Shown piece after piece: positions 15,092 to 22,041 of a stretch of DNA of 23,867 nucleotides. The stretch lies in assembly GCA_903858975.1 (NCBI GenBank), contig CAIOKW010000242.1, forward strand, positions 1-23,867. The letters are read 5' to 3'. Both the position numbers and the translations under genes were made by a program. Under the pieces are notes generated by a model, which worked only from the letters and a program-made list of their open reading frames with translations, did not search any database and was not told the origin of the DNA. Position 1 is the first letter of the stretch; each line of letters begins with the position of its first letter. The DNA is from Oligoflexia bacterium. GTDB lineage: Bacteria; Bdellovibrionota; UBA1018; CAIMNF01.

Positions 15092-15675
15092 AATCACTTT
15101 TTTCATCCCACATTGAGCAGAAAAAATTAGGATTAAAGCCAGCCATTCATCAGGAACTAAAGCGAACCATTCTGAAGCTTCCTGAGATGGATACGCTCGG
15201 AGTGAAGTGGAGTAAGAAGAATTACCCCAATGGCTACACTTCTTACGGATCGCTTTCGAATTTGGATCAGCAGTTTTCAGTTTTTAGTGAGCTGAAACGG
15301 CTCCTCGATCGTGAGGCGAGTAAGTTTGTGAAAGCCATCGGTATTGAGTTTCCGCGAGGCGATTTGGTACTGTCCTCCCTTTGGGCAAACGTGATGCCGA
15401 AGCACTGTTATCATGCGTTCCATCTTCATCCGAATTCCATTGTGAGTGGTACGTATTATGTGTCGGTACCGAAGGGAACGAGTCCGCTTCGAATTGAAGA
15501 TCCGAGGGCTCCCTTGTTTATGGCCTGCCCCGCACGCAGCATTCAAAAAGATTTGATCGCCAAAGAAGGAGAAATCATTCTTTTTGAGAGTTGGATGAAG
15601 CATGAGGTTCCACCGCACTCCAGTTCTGATCTGAGAGTGAGCGTGAGCTTCAACTACGATTGGATTCAGTCGTAG
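15088..15675 (+). CDS. Putative 2OG-Fe(II) oxygenase (TIGR02466/2OG-FeII_Oxy_5 type)
   Basis: A 195-residue protein starting at a GTG that overlaps the peptidase stop (GTGA). It has the pattern of the putative 2-oxoglutarate/iron oxygenase family: KKNYPNGYTSYGSLSNL near residues 43-59, FHLHPNSIVSGTYYVSVP (111-128) with His112 and His114, IEDPRAP (136-142), and FESWMKHEVPPHSSSDLRVSVSFNYDW (166-192), where His172 and Arg183 would serve as the distal iron ligand and 2OG anchor. Such enzymes hydroxylate proteins, amino acids or small molecules; the substrate is not known. Translational coupling to an exported peptidase and a DedA protein is odd for a cytoplasmic oxygenase and may point to shared use on a peptide. 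It ends 1 base from the convergent barrel gene. Confidence 0.75.
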   Translation: MKSLFSSHIEQKKLGLKPAIHQELKRTILKLPEMDTLGVKWSKKNYPNGYTSYGSLSNLDQQFSVFSELKRLLDREASKFVKAIGIEFPRGDLVLSSLWANVMPKHCYHAFHLHPNSIVSGTYYVSVPKGTSPLRIEDPRAPLFMACPARSIQKDLIAKEGEIILFESWMKHEVPPHSSSDLRVSVSFNYDWIQS

Positions 15676-15676
15676 T

Positions 15677-16711
15677 TTACTTTTTCTTTTTTGTGGTAGA
15701 GCTTGCCTTCACAGCGGGTGCTGGTTTTGGTGTCGGTGACGCTGAGGGTGTTGCTGCGGGCGCAACAGGAAGAGGCTTTGGTGCTTGTTTTTGTTCTTCT
15801 GAGATCGTGTAACGAACTCCAGCAATCGCACGCACTTCTTGACCTTGAGAACCGCCGATTCGACCCACGGATGCGCCACCGGTAAAGATGAGGCTATCAT
15901 TCGCGGCATAACGAATTCCTGCGTAGGCATCGTTTGGGTTTAGGTTCTTATCAAAGGGAAGCATGTTGATGTTGTTCACTTCGATGTTGAGACCCCACTG
16001 ATCATTGAACGGTAAAAAACCGCCAACCCCAGTGATGAGTCGTTTGCGGTAATCAATCGGTGAAGAGAAAACGGCATCCTGATAGCGAGAGTTTGAGGCT
16101 GCCGCAAAACCCAGGTTTAGAAGAAGAGTCCATGACTCGAATTGGCGCTCCAGAGCAGCTCGAACGCCAAGGTACGCAGAGGCGTCTGATAGAAAATAAG
16201 CAGTCGATCCGGTGGGGAGATGAATTTCCGGAATCAATGAGATGTTCGTGTTGCTCGTGTCATCCGTCATTCTGATTTTCGCCATCAGTTTCAAATCCCC
16301 AAAAGCGGTTTTGTTTCCGGTTGGAAATGCCACTTGGGTCCCTACGGGGAAAGCGCTTGGGAAAGAAATGAAGTGAACAGGAGCCCCAATGAAAAAGGCG
16401 AGATTATTGGCAGCCTTCATTCCAAAGAACAGATCCATGGTTTGAATGCTGTCGATGATGTTATAGCTCTTTGTCGTTTGAGTGGAGTCGAGGACTACGA
16501 GGGGATCACTCACGTAGTTATAGTTTGCACCAAAATAGAATTTTGATTTCTTTGGCCACTCTGATTTAAATCCGTCTTCCAGCACTACGAAGTGGTCCGA
16601 GGTCGAAGGATTAAAAGTTTGTACGTTGATGCTTTCCACAGCGTGAGCCTGTGAAATCATTGAGAGTGCACAAAAAGTGGTCGCCATAAATTGAGCAGTG
16701 ATGATCTTCAT
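15677..16711 (-). CDS. Outer-membrane beta-barrel protein with Pro/Ala-rich tail
   Basis: A 344-residue exported protein. The ATG at 16711 gives a clean signal peptide (MKIITAQFMATTFCALSMISQAHA); the in-frame GTG at 16729 is rejected because it lies in the likely -10 box. The mature part opens with INVQTFNPSTSDHFVVLEDG, an opening seen in barrel domains of OmpA-like proteins from delta-type proteobacteria, followed by many amphipathic strands with aromatic ends (KFYFGANYNYVSD, WGLNIEVNNINML, AIAGVRYTI). A low-complexity Pro/Ala/Ser tail begins about residue 306 and ends in Lys-rich STTKKKK; the usual OmpA peptidoglycan domain is absent, so the tail may face the periplasm. The function is unknown. 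It has its own upstream promoter candidate. Confidence 0.72.
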   Translation of the reverse strand: MKIITAQFMATTFCALSMISQAHAVESINVQTFNPSTSDHFVVLEDGFKSEWPKKSKFYFGANYNYVSDPLVVLDSTQTTKSYNIIDSIQTMDLFFGMKAANNLAFFIGAPVHFISFPSAFPVGTQVAFPTGNKTAFGDLKLMAKIRMTDDTSNTNISLIPEIHLPTGSTAYFLSDASAYLGVRAALERQFESWTLLLNLGFAAASNSRYQDAVFSSPIDYRKRLITGVGGFLPFNDQWGLNIEVNNINMLPFDKNLNPNDAYAGIRYAANDSLIFTGGASVGRIGGSQGQEVRAIAGVRYTISEEQKQAPKPLPVAPAATPSASPTPKPAPAVKASSTTKKKK

Positions 16712-16719
16712 TGCTCTTG

Positions 16720-16728
16720 ATTGTAGCA
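16720..16728 (-). promoter_or_regulatory. Candidate extended -10 promoter for the outer-membrane barrel gene
   Basis: On the minus strand TGCTACAAT fits an extended -10 box. Transcription would begin about 7 bases later, very close to the ATG at 16711, giving a very short leader with at most a weak AAGAGC ribosome site. The -35 region is poor, as expected for an extended -10 promoter. Confidence 0.35.
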
Positions 16729-16787
16729 CTGAAGGAATTCATGAATGAACCATAAAATGCGGAAGCCAAATTCTTGACTCGCGATCT

Positions 16788-17420
16788 TTAAAAGGGGCGA
16801 TCAGGGATTCCCTGAACTAAGAGCGCGCGATCGTAGTGCCTAAAGCTTTGGGCCGCATCATCGAGAATTCTTCTGCCGGGGCATAAGATTGCCTCATCTG
16901 GAAAATCAAGATCCTCATCAGGTGTGGCGAGGATGCCTGGGATGTCCGCAAGCTTCTCTTTGATTTCAGTCATACAGGTCTCAAACCAGCGACGATCTCG
17001 CTCCGAATCGAGTTCAATTTCAGCAATCCCTTCAGGAATGTAGCGATAGAACCCTGGCACTTCTTTAGACCAGAGTAAGGGGGGAGAGAATTTAGGCTGG
17101 TGATCTGGATTGGCATGGGATCGTTTGCGGTAGGATACGCTCGTGTTTAGATCCACGACTTCGCCAAATTGAGTCGCAACCCAGAAATGAGTGTGTTCGC
17201 CCCAGCATCCGGCCCACATGAGTGCTTGATTCTCCATCACCTCAACCCAAGCCGCTTGTCCGTAAAACACATTTGATTGGATTCCACAAAGTCGAAGGGA
17301 CTCAGCGGTAACAGCCGCAACCATAAGTGGAAACTCAGAGCGGTCACCCGCAATCCGATCGGTGACTTTCGTAATGAGTCTTGAAAGGGTTGCAATGAGT
17401 GCAAGGGGAGTCGAATCCAT
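16788..17420 (-). CDS. Unknown protein, possible transglutaminase/papain-like fold
   Basis: A 210-residue protein, probably cytoplasmic (no signal peptide). I do not recognise its family with certainty. Residues about 30-92 read AAVTAESLRLCGIQSNVFYGQAAW, then CWGEHTHFWVATQFGEVVDLNT. The order helix, GI-x-x-x-V-x-YG, HxFWV, then VVDL is like the core of transglutaminase-type enzymes, where His78 and Asp90 would be two of three catalytic residues. The nucleophilic Cys expected at the start of the helix (near residue 30) is not there, though Cys45 and Cys72 are nearby. The Arg/Asp-rich C-terminal part has no known motif. It is the last gene of the tatA-hydroxylase-DUF423 operon, with a 1-base TAATG overlap with the gene before it. 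Confidence 0.65.
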   Translation of the reverse strand: MDSTPLALIATLSRLITKVTDRIAGDRSEFPLMVAAVTAESLRLCGIQSNVFYGQAAWVEVMENQALMWAGCWGEHTHFWVATQFGEVVDLNTSVSYRKRSHANPDHQPKFSPPLLWSKEVPGFYRYIPEGIAEIELDSERDRRWFETCMTEIKEKLADIPGILATPDEDLDFPDEAILCPGRRILDDAAQSFRHYDRALLVQGIPDRPF

Positions 17421-17773
17421 TAACGAACTCCTTTTTTTGCCTGAACGGCAAAGCCAATCCAGCCCAGAATGTAAAACAGTCCACCGATGGGAGTGATCAT
17501 TCCGAATCCTCGAATGCCGGTAAAGGTGATGAGGTAGAGGCTTCCGGAAAAAATCACCGTGCCTAAAATAAATGCCTTCGCAGGCCAGGTCTTTTCAGGG
17601 CGAAAGAGTCCGAAAAGTATTAAACCGAGTGCATGGATCATGAGGTAGTAGGTCCCGGTCTTGTAGATCTCAAGTAGGTCATAACCGATTTTGCCTTGGA
17701 GTCCATGAGTTCCAAACGCTCCCAAAATAACGCCTAAACAAGCAAGCCCTGCTCCCGTTGCGATGATGTTCAT
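17420..17773 (-). CDS. DUF423 (YgdD-type) small membrane protein
   Basis: A 117-residue inner-membrane protein with four predicted spans (about 3-20, 42-57, 65-84, 92-111). Family marks are GVILGAFGTHGL (14-25), MIHALGLILFG, FSGSLYLITFTG and the final PIGGLFYILGWIGFA. E. coli YgdD and Bacillus YwdK are relatives; their function is unknown. Its ATG overlaps the hydroxylase stop (ATGA) and its stop overlaps the start of the following unknown gene by one base, so it is fixed within the operon. Confidence 0.88.
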   Translation of the reverse strand: MNIIATGAGLACLGVILGAFGTHGLQGKIGYDLLEIYKTGTYYLMIHALGLILFGLFRPEKTWPAKAFILGTVIFSGSLYLITFTGIRGFGMITPIGGLFYILGWIGFAVQAKKGVR

Positions 17774-19482
17774 AGTAGTGCTACCCCTCGATCGATCATT
17801 TCTTTAGTGGTTGGATTTTTCTCTGCAAGCTCGGTGAGCTGCCGTCTCAGTTGTGCGGTAATGATGTTGGATGAATCTTGTGCCGAATAAATTTCTAACA
17901 ATTCCAGGCGCAGTAACCAATCATTGGGAAAGTATTGGTTGAGTTGAGTTACGGTGGTGTCCAAAAATCGAATGTTTGACTCTCTCTGATCTCGGTATTC
18001 TCGTACCTGCCGATAGAGAAAATTTAAAGTGGTGTTCTCGGGAGTTAAATTGCTTTTGTGAGAACTCACTTTGCTGACTGGAGCGCGATTCTTTAATAGA
18101 AAGTTTTTTCGGTCTGCAGCGCCGCCAAAAACAGAAACCACTTTGGTCGCGAAAATTAACGGATAAAGCTTTTGAGACTCCTGAAAGAGAACTTCACCCG
18201 ACTCATTTAATATCTTTACCTGCTCGAGAAGCCACACACGGCCGACTTTCCCTAAGAGCACTTCTTTTTTGAAATGTCCCTGAATGCGTAATCCAGATTT
18301 AGTGTGTAAGCCGCTGCCGTGAAGTTTTCGTTTTAAATCCTCAGGGTCAGCGCTTGCAACACCTGCGCTAAAAAGAGGAATCATGATCTCGGTACCGATT
18401 GCGTAGTTCGGAATCTCATCGGTGGCTTGATCATGAAATGAAAATTGCTTGGTGCCGGTCACGGTGAATGCACTTTCTTCACCTGAGCGATCGAGCGCGA
18501 AATCCTTGATGATTCCTGTCACCTGAATGCCATGATCTAAGACGACGGTGACCGTATTTTCAGCCGCTTTGGCGACCTCAAGTCCATAGGTGCCCCCTCG
18601 GCGGAAGGCCATTGAATCTGCAAATTCATTGAGGGCCAGGGTCAGTTCTTGGAAGTTTTTCGCGACAAAGAGTTGAGGCTGGGGCCGGGTGATATCGTAC
18701 GAGGTTTGAATACTTGCCTTCAGATTAAATGGAATTTTTTTCACTTCATCACTCAGGCAATGATAGCTCTCGCTGATGGAGGAGAGCAGTCCTGCTCCGT
18801 AGATCAGTGGCTTCCCCTGTACTTCAACGAGTCCATATTCTGTGGTCCACCAAGCCATGCGGGTGAGCAGTGCTGCTTCGGATGGAAGTTTTTCTAGTTT
18901 TGCAATCGCTTCAAAGTGGGCCTGGGCTTTGGCAATTTCTTCAGCACTGGAGCTGGGATCTTCTTTGATTTCTGAAAGTTTTAAAATGGCATCATAAAGA
19001 TCGAGATCAAACTTGGTAATGATCGCGTTTCTGGCGACTTCCCCGTAAGCCTCAAGGTAGCTGCGATAATCAGGATCAGCGACAATGGGTACGTGTCCTG
19101 CAGCTTCGTGAATGATGTCGGGTGAAGGGGTGTAGCCAATGTTCTCGAGTTTTCGGATGTCGCAGGCAATGGCGAGAATCCGTAGCGCTTGAAACTCGAG
19201 GAAAATGGCGGGCGGAATAAATCCATTAATCACGACTGCGCGCCAACCAATCTTTCGAAGGGCGTGGTCCATTTCAGAAACTAAGGGGATGCGATCCGTT
19301 GAAATTCCGGTCGAAACCAGTCCTTGAAGGTAGAGGGGGTGACCGTATTCAGAAAAAAAGGCTTTTGAAACCCGCATGACATAACGCCAAACGGCTTGAT
19401 CAATCGGGGTGTAAAGCGAGGGGTCCTGCTCGGTGATGTATTCACGAAGGTGTTCGGGAATGATTTCGAGCGGAGCGTTCAT
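17770..19482 (-). CDS. Long-form aromatic amino acid hydroxylase (phenylalanine 4-monooxygenase-like)
   Basis: A 570-residue protein with the biopterin-dependent aromatic hydroxylase core in its first 300 residues. The iron ligands are His125 and His130 (SPDIIHEAAGHVP) and Glu215 (WWTTEYGLVE). LIYGAGLLSSISES and RPQPQLFVAKNFQEL follow as in the family. It would convert Phe to Tyr, or another aromatic ring, using O2 and a pterin. It differs from the ordinary bacterial enzyme (about 260-300 residues) in two ways. About 44 extra, charged, helical residues lie between the second His and the Glu (near 155-200), and about 270 residues follow the core with no motif I recognise. The start overlaps the tatA stop as ATGA; the stop overlaps DUF423. 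I leave the symbol empty because substrate and form are uncertain. Confidence 0.85.
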   Translation of the reverse strand: MNAPLEIIPEHLREYITEQDPSLYTPIDQAVWRYVMRVSKAFFSEYGHPLYLQGLVSTGISTDRIPLVSEMDHALRKIGWRAVVINGFIPPAIFLEFQALRILAIACDIRKLENIGYTPSPDIIHEAAGHVPIVADPDYRSYLEAYGEVARNAIITKFDLDLYDAILKLSEIKEDPSSSAEEIAKAQAHFEAIAKLEKLPSEAALLTRMAWWTTEYGLVEVQGKPLIYGAGLLSSISESYHCLSDEVKKIPFNLKASIQTSYDITRPQPQLFVAKNFQELTLALNEFADSMAFRRGGTYGLEVAKAAENTVTVVLDHGIQVTGIIKDFALDRSGEESAFTVTGTKQFSFHDQATDEIPNYAIGTEIMIPLFSAGVASADPEDLKRKLHGSGLHTKSGLRIQGHFKKEVLLGKVGRVWLLEQVKILNESGEVLFQESQKLYPLIFATKVVSVFGGAADRKNFLLKNRAPVSKVSSHKSNLTPENTTLNFLYRQVREYRDQRESNIRFLDTTVTQLNQYFPNDWLLRLELLEIYSAQDSSNIITAQLRRQLTELAEKNPTTKEMIDRGVALL

Positions 19483-19655
19483 GAAAGTCGATTATGATCG
19501 TTCTTGTTTTTGTCGTCAGAAGCGCCTTCGAGCCCCTTCTTAAATGCGCCGATCCCTTTTCCGAGTGCGGAACCGAGATCAGGAAGTCTGCGGCTTCCAA
19601 ATAAAAGAACAACAATAGCTACAATGAGAAGGTGTCCACCACTTAATCCAAACAT
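19479..19655 (-). CDS. tatA: TatA/TatE-type twin-arginine translocase subunit
   Basis: A 58-residue protein on the minus strand. It starts MFGLSGGHLLIVAIVVLLFG, a short N-terminal membrane helix, then SRRLPDLGSALGKGIGAFKKG, the hinge and amphipathic helix with the F-G and L-P-x-L-G-x-x-x-G-K-x-I/L pattern typical of TatA, and a short polar Asp/Lys/Asn tail. TatA builds the pore of the Tat pathway that exports folded proteins. At 58 residues it is short (E. coli TatA 89, TatE 67), closer to TatE. No tatC is in the window. No strong ribosome site precedes the ATG. Its stop overlaps the hydroxylase start by 4 bases, so it leads the four-gene minus-strand operon. Confidence 0.88.
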   Translation of the reverse strand: MFGLSGGHLLIVAIVVLLFGSRRLPDLGSALGKGIGAFKKGLEGASDDKNKNDHNRLS

Positions 19656-19664
19656 GGCTAAGAC

Positions 19665-19693
19665 TTAACATAAAAGGCTGGATTAAGCATAAG
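19665..19693 (+). promoter_or_regulatory. Promoter of the ferredoxin-NADP reductase-like gene
   Basis: TTAACA at 19665-19670 (5 of 6 to TTGACA) and CATAAG at 19688-19693 (4 of 6 to TATAAT) are separated by exactly 17 bp. Transcription would begin near 19700, about 33 bases before the ATG, leaving room for the TAGGAG ribosome site at 19722-19727. The region also lies directly before the divergent tatA start. Confidence 0.45.
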
Positions 19694-19732
19694 TTTTTGG
19701 CTAAGTTGGGCCCACACTTTTTAGGAGAAACG

Positions 19733-20497
19733 ATGGAAAAACAGAAGCCTTTACCGGTTGAGGCCAAACTCATTTTTAAGAAAACGCTCACCCCCGATGT
19801 GGTGGAGCTGCACTATGAATCAGAGCCAGAGTTTCCCTTTCAGCCAGGGCAGTTCATCAGCATTCTGGTTGCAGGTAAGGGCCCGGGCGGACGAGATTTG
19901 AGACGCGCTTATTCGATCGCCTCAGCCCCTGAGCTAACCCGAGCGGGAAGGTCGGTTTTTGAGCTTTGTGTGAAGCTCGTCGAAAATGGACCAGGTACTC
20001 AGTACTTAAATGGAATGCAAATTGGCGAAAAGTTAAAAGGCATCGCTCCCTACGGGGACTTCGTATTTAAGCCAAAAGCCGGCCGAAATGCGATCTTCGT
20101 CGCAACGGGGACCGGTATTGCTCCTTTCCGAGCGATGGTGTTTTCAAAGATTTTTGCTGAAAATACGCCTCCTTCTACCGTTCTTCTTTTTGGAGCGAGA
20201 AATCAAAGTGACCTCCTCTATACAGATGAGCTCAGGGCAGCCTTGGGGAATCAGGGCTTGGTTCAGGCACTCTCTCGTCCCGAGGGGGATTGGTCGGGAT
20301 TTAAAGGGCGCGTCACAGATTGGCTTCGAGAAAATGACACCAAAATCGCCTGGGCTGAAACCGAGTTCTATCTGTGTGGAAACGGCGCCATGATCGATGA
20401 AGTAAAGCAAATTTTAAGTGGAAAAGGGGTTGAAAAGACCTCAATCCACCAAGAAGTCTATTACAAGCCGAAACCAGGTGAGACACACGCTAATTGA
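19733..20497 (+). CDS. Ferredoxin/flavodoxin--NADP(+) reductase family flavoprotein
   Basis: A 254-residue cytoplasmic flavoprotein. The ATG at 19733 is set by AGGAG at 19723-19727. Residues 1-105 form the FAD domain with RAYSIAS (58-64), the R-x-Y-S motif that holds FAD, and GPGTQYL (86-92). Residues about 115-254 form the NAD(P)-binding domain with ATGTGIAPFRAM (124-135), LLFGARNQSDLLYTDEL and YLCGNGAMIDEV (213-224). It would move electrons between NAD(P)H and a ferredoxin or flavodoxin. Domain order and size fit the bacterial FNR class. It stands alone with its own promoter, divergent from tatA. The partner protein cannot be told from sequence. Confidence 0.88.
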   Translation: MEKQKPLPVEAKLIFKKTLTPDVVELHYESEPEFPFQPGQFISILVAGKGPGGRDLRRAYSIASAPELTRAGRSVFELCVKLVENGPGTQYLNGMQIGEKLKGIAPYGDFVFKPKAGRNAIFVATGTGIAPFRAMVFSKIFAENTPPSTVLLFGARNQSDLLYTDELRAALGNQGLVQALSRPEGDWSGFKGRVTDWLRENDTKIAWAETEFYLCGNGAMIDEVKQILSGKGVEKTSIHQEVYYKPKPGETHAN

Positions 20498-20556
20498 CAA
20501 TTAGCCACTTTTGTTGAAGAGTGGAAGTTCACCACTTGCTAGAGTCGGGATCCCGG

Positions 20557-20585
20557 TTGTGGTTCCATCCTACCCAGGATGTAAT
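20557..20585 (+). promoter_or_regulatory. Candidate promoter of tRNA-Ser
   Basis: TTGTGG at 20557-20562 and TGTAAT at 20580-20585 (5 of 6 to TATAAT) are 17 bp apart. The start would be near 20592, giving a 5' leader of about 19 nt before the mature tRNA. A CATCCT-ACCC-AGGATG hairpin (20566-20581) lies in the spacer. Confidence 0.4.
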
Positions 20586-20610
20586 TGCAAATCGCATTCG
20601 GAAATATTGC

Positions 20611-20700
20611 GGAGAGATGGCAGAGTGGTCGATTGCACCGGTTTTGAAAACCGGCAGCGGGGTAACTCGCTCGGGGGTTCAAATCCCTCTCTCTCCGCCA
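20611..20700 (+). tRNA. tRNA-Ser (UGA)
   Basis: A 90-nt class II tRNA with encoded CCA. Acceptor GGAGAGA pairs perfectly with TCTCTCC, then discriminator G and CCA. The D arm holds TGGCAGAGTGGTCGATTGCA. The anticodon stem CCGGT/ACCGG encloses TTTGAAA, giving anticodon TGA. A long variable arm (CAGCGGGGTAACTCGCTC) and a T arm with GGTTCAAATCC follow. The long variable arm and anticodon agree on serine. It serves as the probable integration site of the element to its right. Confidence 0.97.
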
Positions 20701-20703
20701 CTT
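20671..20703. other. Probable attachment site (attL) at the tRNA-Ser 3' end
   Basis: The T arm and acceptor end of tRNA-Ser lie 40 bp from the end of a tyrosine integrase gene, the usual place for att recombination that leaves the tRNA intact. The matching direct repeat (attR) is not in the window, so the exact core cannot be set; the interval is the most likely region only. Confidence 0.45.
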
Positions 20704-20739
20704 CTTCCAGACTTCTGTTTTCACTGATTAAATTCAAAT

Positions 20740-21849
20740 TTAGTTTCCGACGAGGGCCAGAAAAGGGCCAGCGGCCCCATTTTGGTTCTCTGTAATTCCA
20801 AAGTTCACGATTCGCGACGCTTCCGCCAGGTGGTCTTTTGAGAGGTGCGCGTAGATCATCGTGGTTTTGATGTCCGTGTGTCCGAGCAAATCCTTAAGCT
20901 CGAAGATTCTCCCGCCATTCATCATGAAGTGGCTCGCGTAGGTGTGTCTCAGATCGTGAAACCTGAGGCACCGAACACCGGCCCGAAGGCAAGAGCGTTT
21001 GAAGTTCCTCCCGCTGAAGTGATCTGGGTTGAACGGAGTTCCGTTCTGACTCGTGAACACAAACGAGGGGTGAGCTTGATTCTTCTTCAACTCCTGGAAG
21101 AATGAACGAAGGGTTTCGTTCATGGGGAAGTATCGTGCCCTACCGCTCTTGGTCTTGTCCTGGAGGTGCCCCTTTCTGAGCAAGGTGCGAGTGATCTGAA
21201 CCTGGTTTGAATCAAAATTCACACGATCCCAACAGAGTCCAAGAATCTCTCCAAGGCGCATTCCGGTATTGAGAGCCAGGTACAATACCGGGTAGGAAGA
21301 GTACGTTCGATTTGTCCGCAGAAGCGCCTCGATCTCATTCCGTTCGAAGTATTGGAACTGCTTCTTCTCATCTTTGAGGTAGAGGCTCTTTTTGATGGGG
21401 TTTTGTGAGACGTATTCCCGGTCGAGAGCGAACTCGAAGATCTGCCGGATCATGGTCATGATCCGATTGATGGTCTTCGAAGCCATCCCGCTCCGGAGGT
21501 AGTGCGACCTCACTTCTTCGATCATTGAATGGGTGATTTTGCCAATCAAGCAACTCCGAAAGTGTGGAAGAACCTGCCCTGTGAGGGTGTAGCGATAGGT
21601 CTGAATGCTCTTGTGGGCGAGTCTGTGTTCGACTCGGGCCTTGAACCATTCGTTTGCTACCTCCTCAAACGGGACTTTTCGCTCGGGACATAAACCGAAG
21701 ACACCCATTCGGATTTCGGTTCTGGTTTTGCCCTTCCAGTCTGAGGCATCGGTTTTTCGTGTGAAGGTTCGTTTTAAGTATTTGCCATTCGGCAATCGAA
21801 CTTTTTCTCGATACCGCTTCACACCATTTTTTCGCTTAATAGTTTCCAT
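20740..21849 (-). CDS. int: Tyrosine-family integrase of the tRNA-Ser element
   Basis: A 369-residue phage/island-type integrase. The start at 21849 is chosen because AAAGGAG lies 7 bases upstream; a longer in-frame start (21900) adds 17 polar residues without such a site. Residues 1-50 (KRKNGVKRYREKVRLPNGKYLKRTF) are an arm-binding-like N-terminus. About 60-155 is the core-binding SAM-like domain. The catalytic domain shows Arg198 (TGMRLGE), Lys234 (TKSGRAR), His298 and Arg301 (HDLRHTYASH), His324 (LLGHTDIKTT) and Tyr333 as nucleophile: a complete active site. Its 3' end points at tRNA-Ser, 40 bp away. It differs clearly from the chromosomal XerC by its N-terminal arm. It likely carries out integration and, with the HTH protein upstream, excision. 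Confidence 0.93.
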   Translation of the reverse strand: METIKRKNGVKRYREKVRLPNGKYLKRTFTRKTDASDWKGKTRTEIRMGVFGLCPERKVPFEEVANEWFKARVEHRLAHKSIQTYRYTLTGQVLPHFRSCLIGKITHSMIEEVRSHYLRSGMASKTINRIMTMIRQIFEFALDREYVSQNPIKKSLYLKDEKKQFQYFERNEIEALLRTNRTYSSYPVLYLALNTGMRLGEILGLCWDRVNFDSNQVQITRTLLRKGHLQDKTKSGRARYFPMNETLRSFFQELKKNQAHPSFVFTSQNGTPFNPDHFSGRNFKRSCLRAGVRCLRFHDLRHTYASHFMMNGGRIFELKDLLGHTDIKTTMIYAHLSKDHLAEASRIVNFGITENQNGAAGPFLALVGN

Positions 21850-21946
21850 GTGGTCTCCTTTCGTTGTGGAGGTCACCGGAATCTCTTTTTGGTCGTCCAA
21901 TTATCAAAGAACTGGCGAGGGTTTTAACATACTTAATGGTTTTCAT

Positions 21947-21977
21947 GGGGTGTTTCCTTGTTTTAGGAACACACCCC
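21947..21977. repeat. GC-rich hairpin between the ATPase and integrase genes
   Basis: GGGGTGTTTCCT, loop TGTTTT, AGGAACACACCCC: a 12-bp stem with a single bulged base. In the direction of the minus-strand genes it follows the ATPase stop and precedes the integrase by about 100 bp, but no T-run follows. It could weaken read-through into int or protect an mRNA end. The rest of the 192-bp gap (21850-22041) shows no gene I can support. Confidence 0.5.
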
Positions 21978-22041
21978 CCGAATCAATCGGTTTTCTGACC
22001 GGTTTGGTAAGAATTCCGATCAACTCAGGGGGTGGGAGCCG

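Noticed and set aside
20491..20503. TAATTG-A-CAATTA palindrome over the reductase stop codon, and CCACT/AGTGG repeats after it (20505-20536)
   Set aside because: Short stems, mutually exclusive pairings and no T-run; not enough to call a terminator.
20511..20795. Frames reading across tRNA-Ser on both strands
   Set aside because: They translate the tRNA and its flanks, which is a known source of false protein calls.
21836..21946. A 36-codon minus-strand frame (MKTIKYVKTLASS...) after the hairpin and before int
   Set aside because: No ribosome site, the start abuts the hairpin, and no recognisable features; most likely chance in the int leader.
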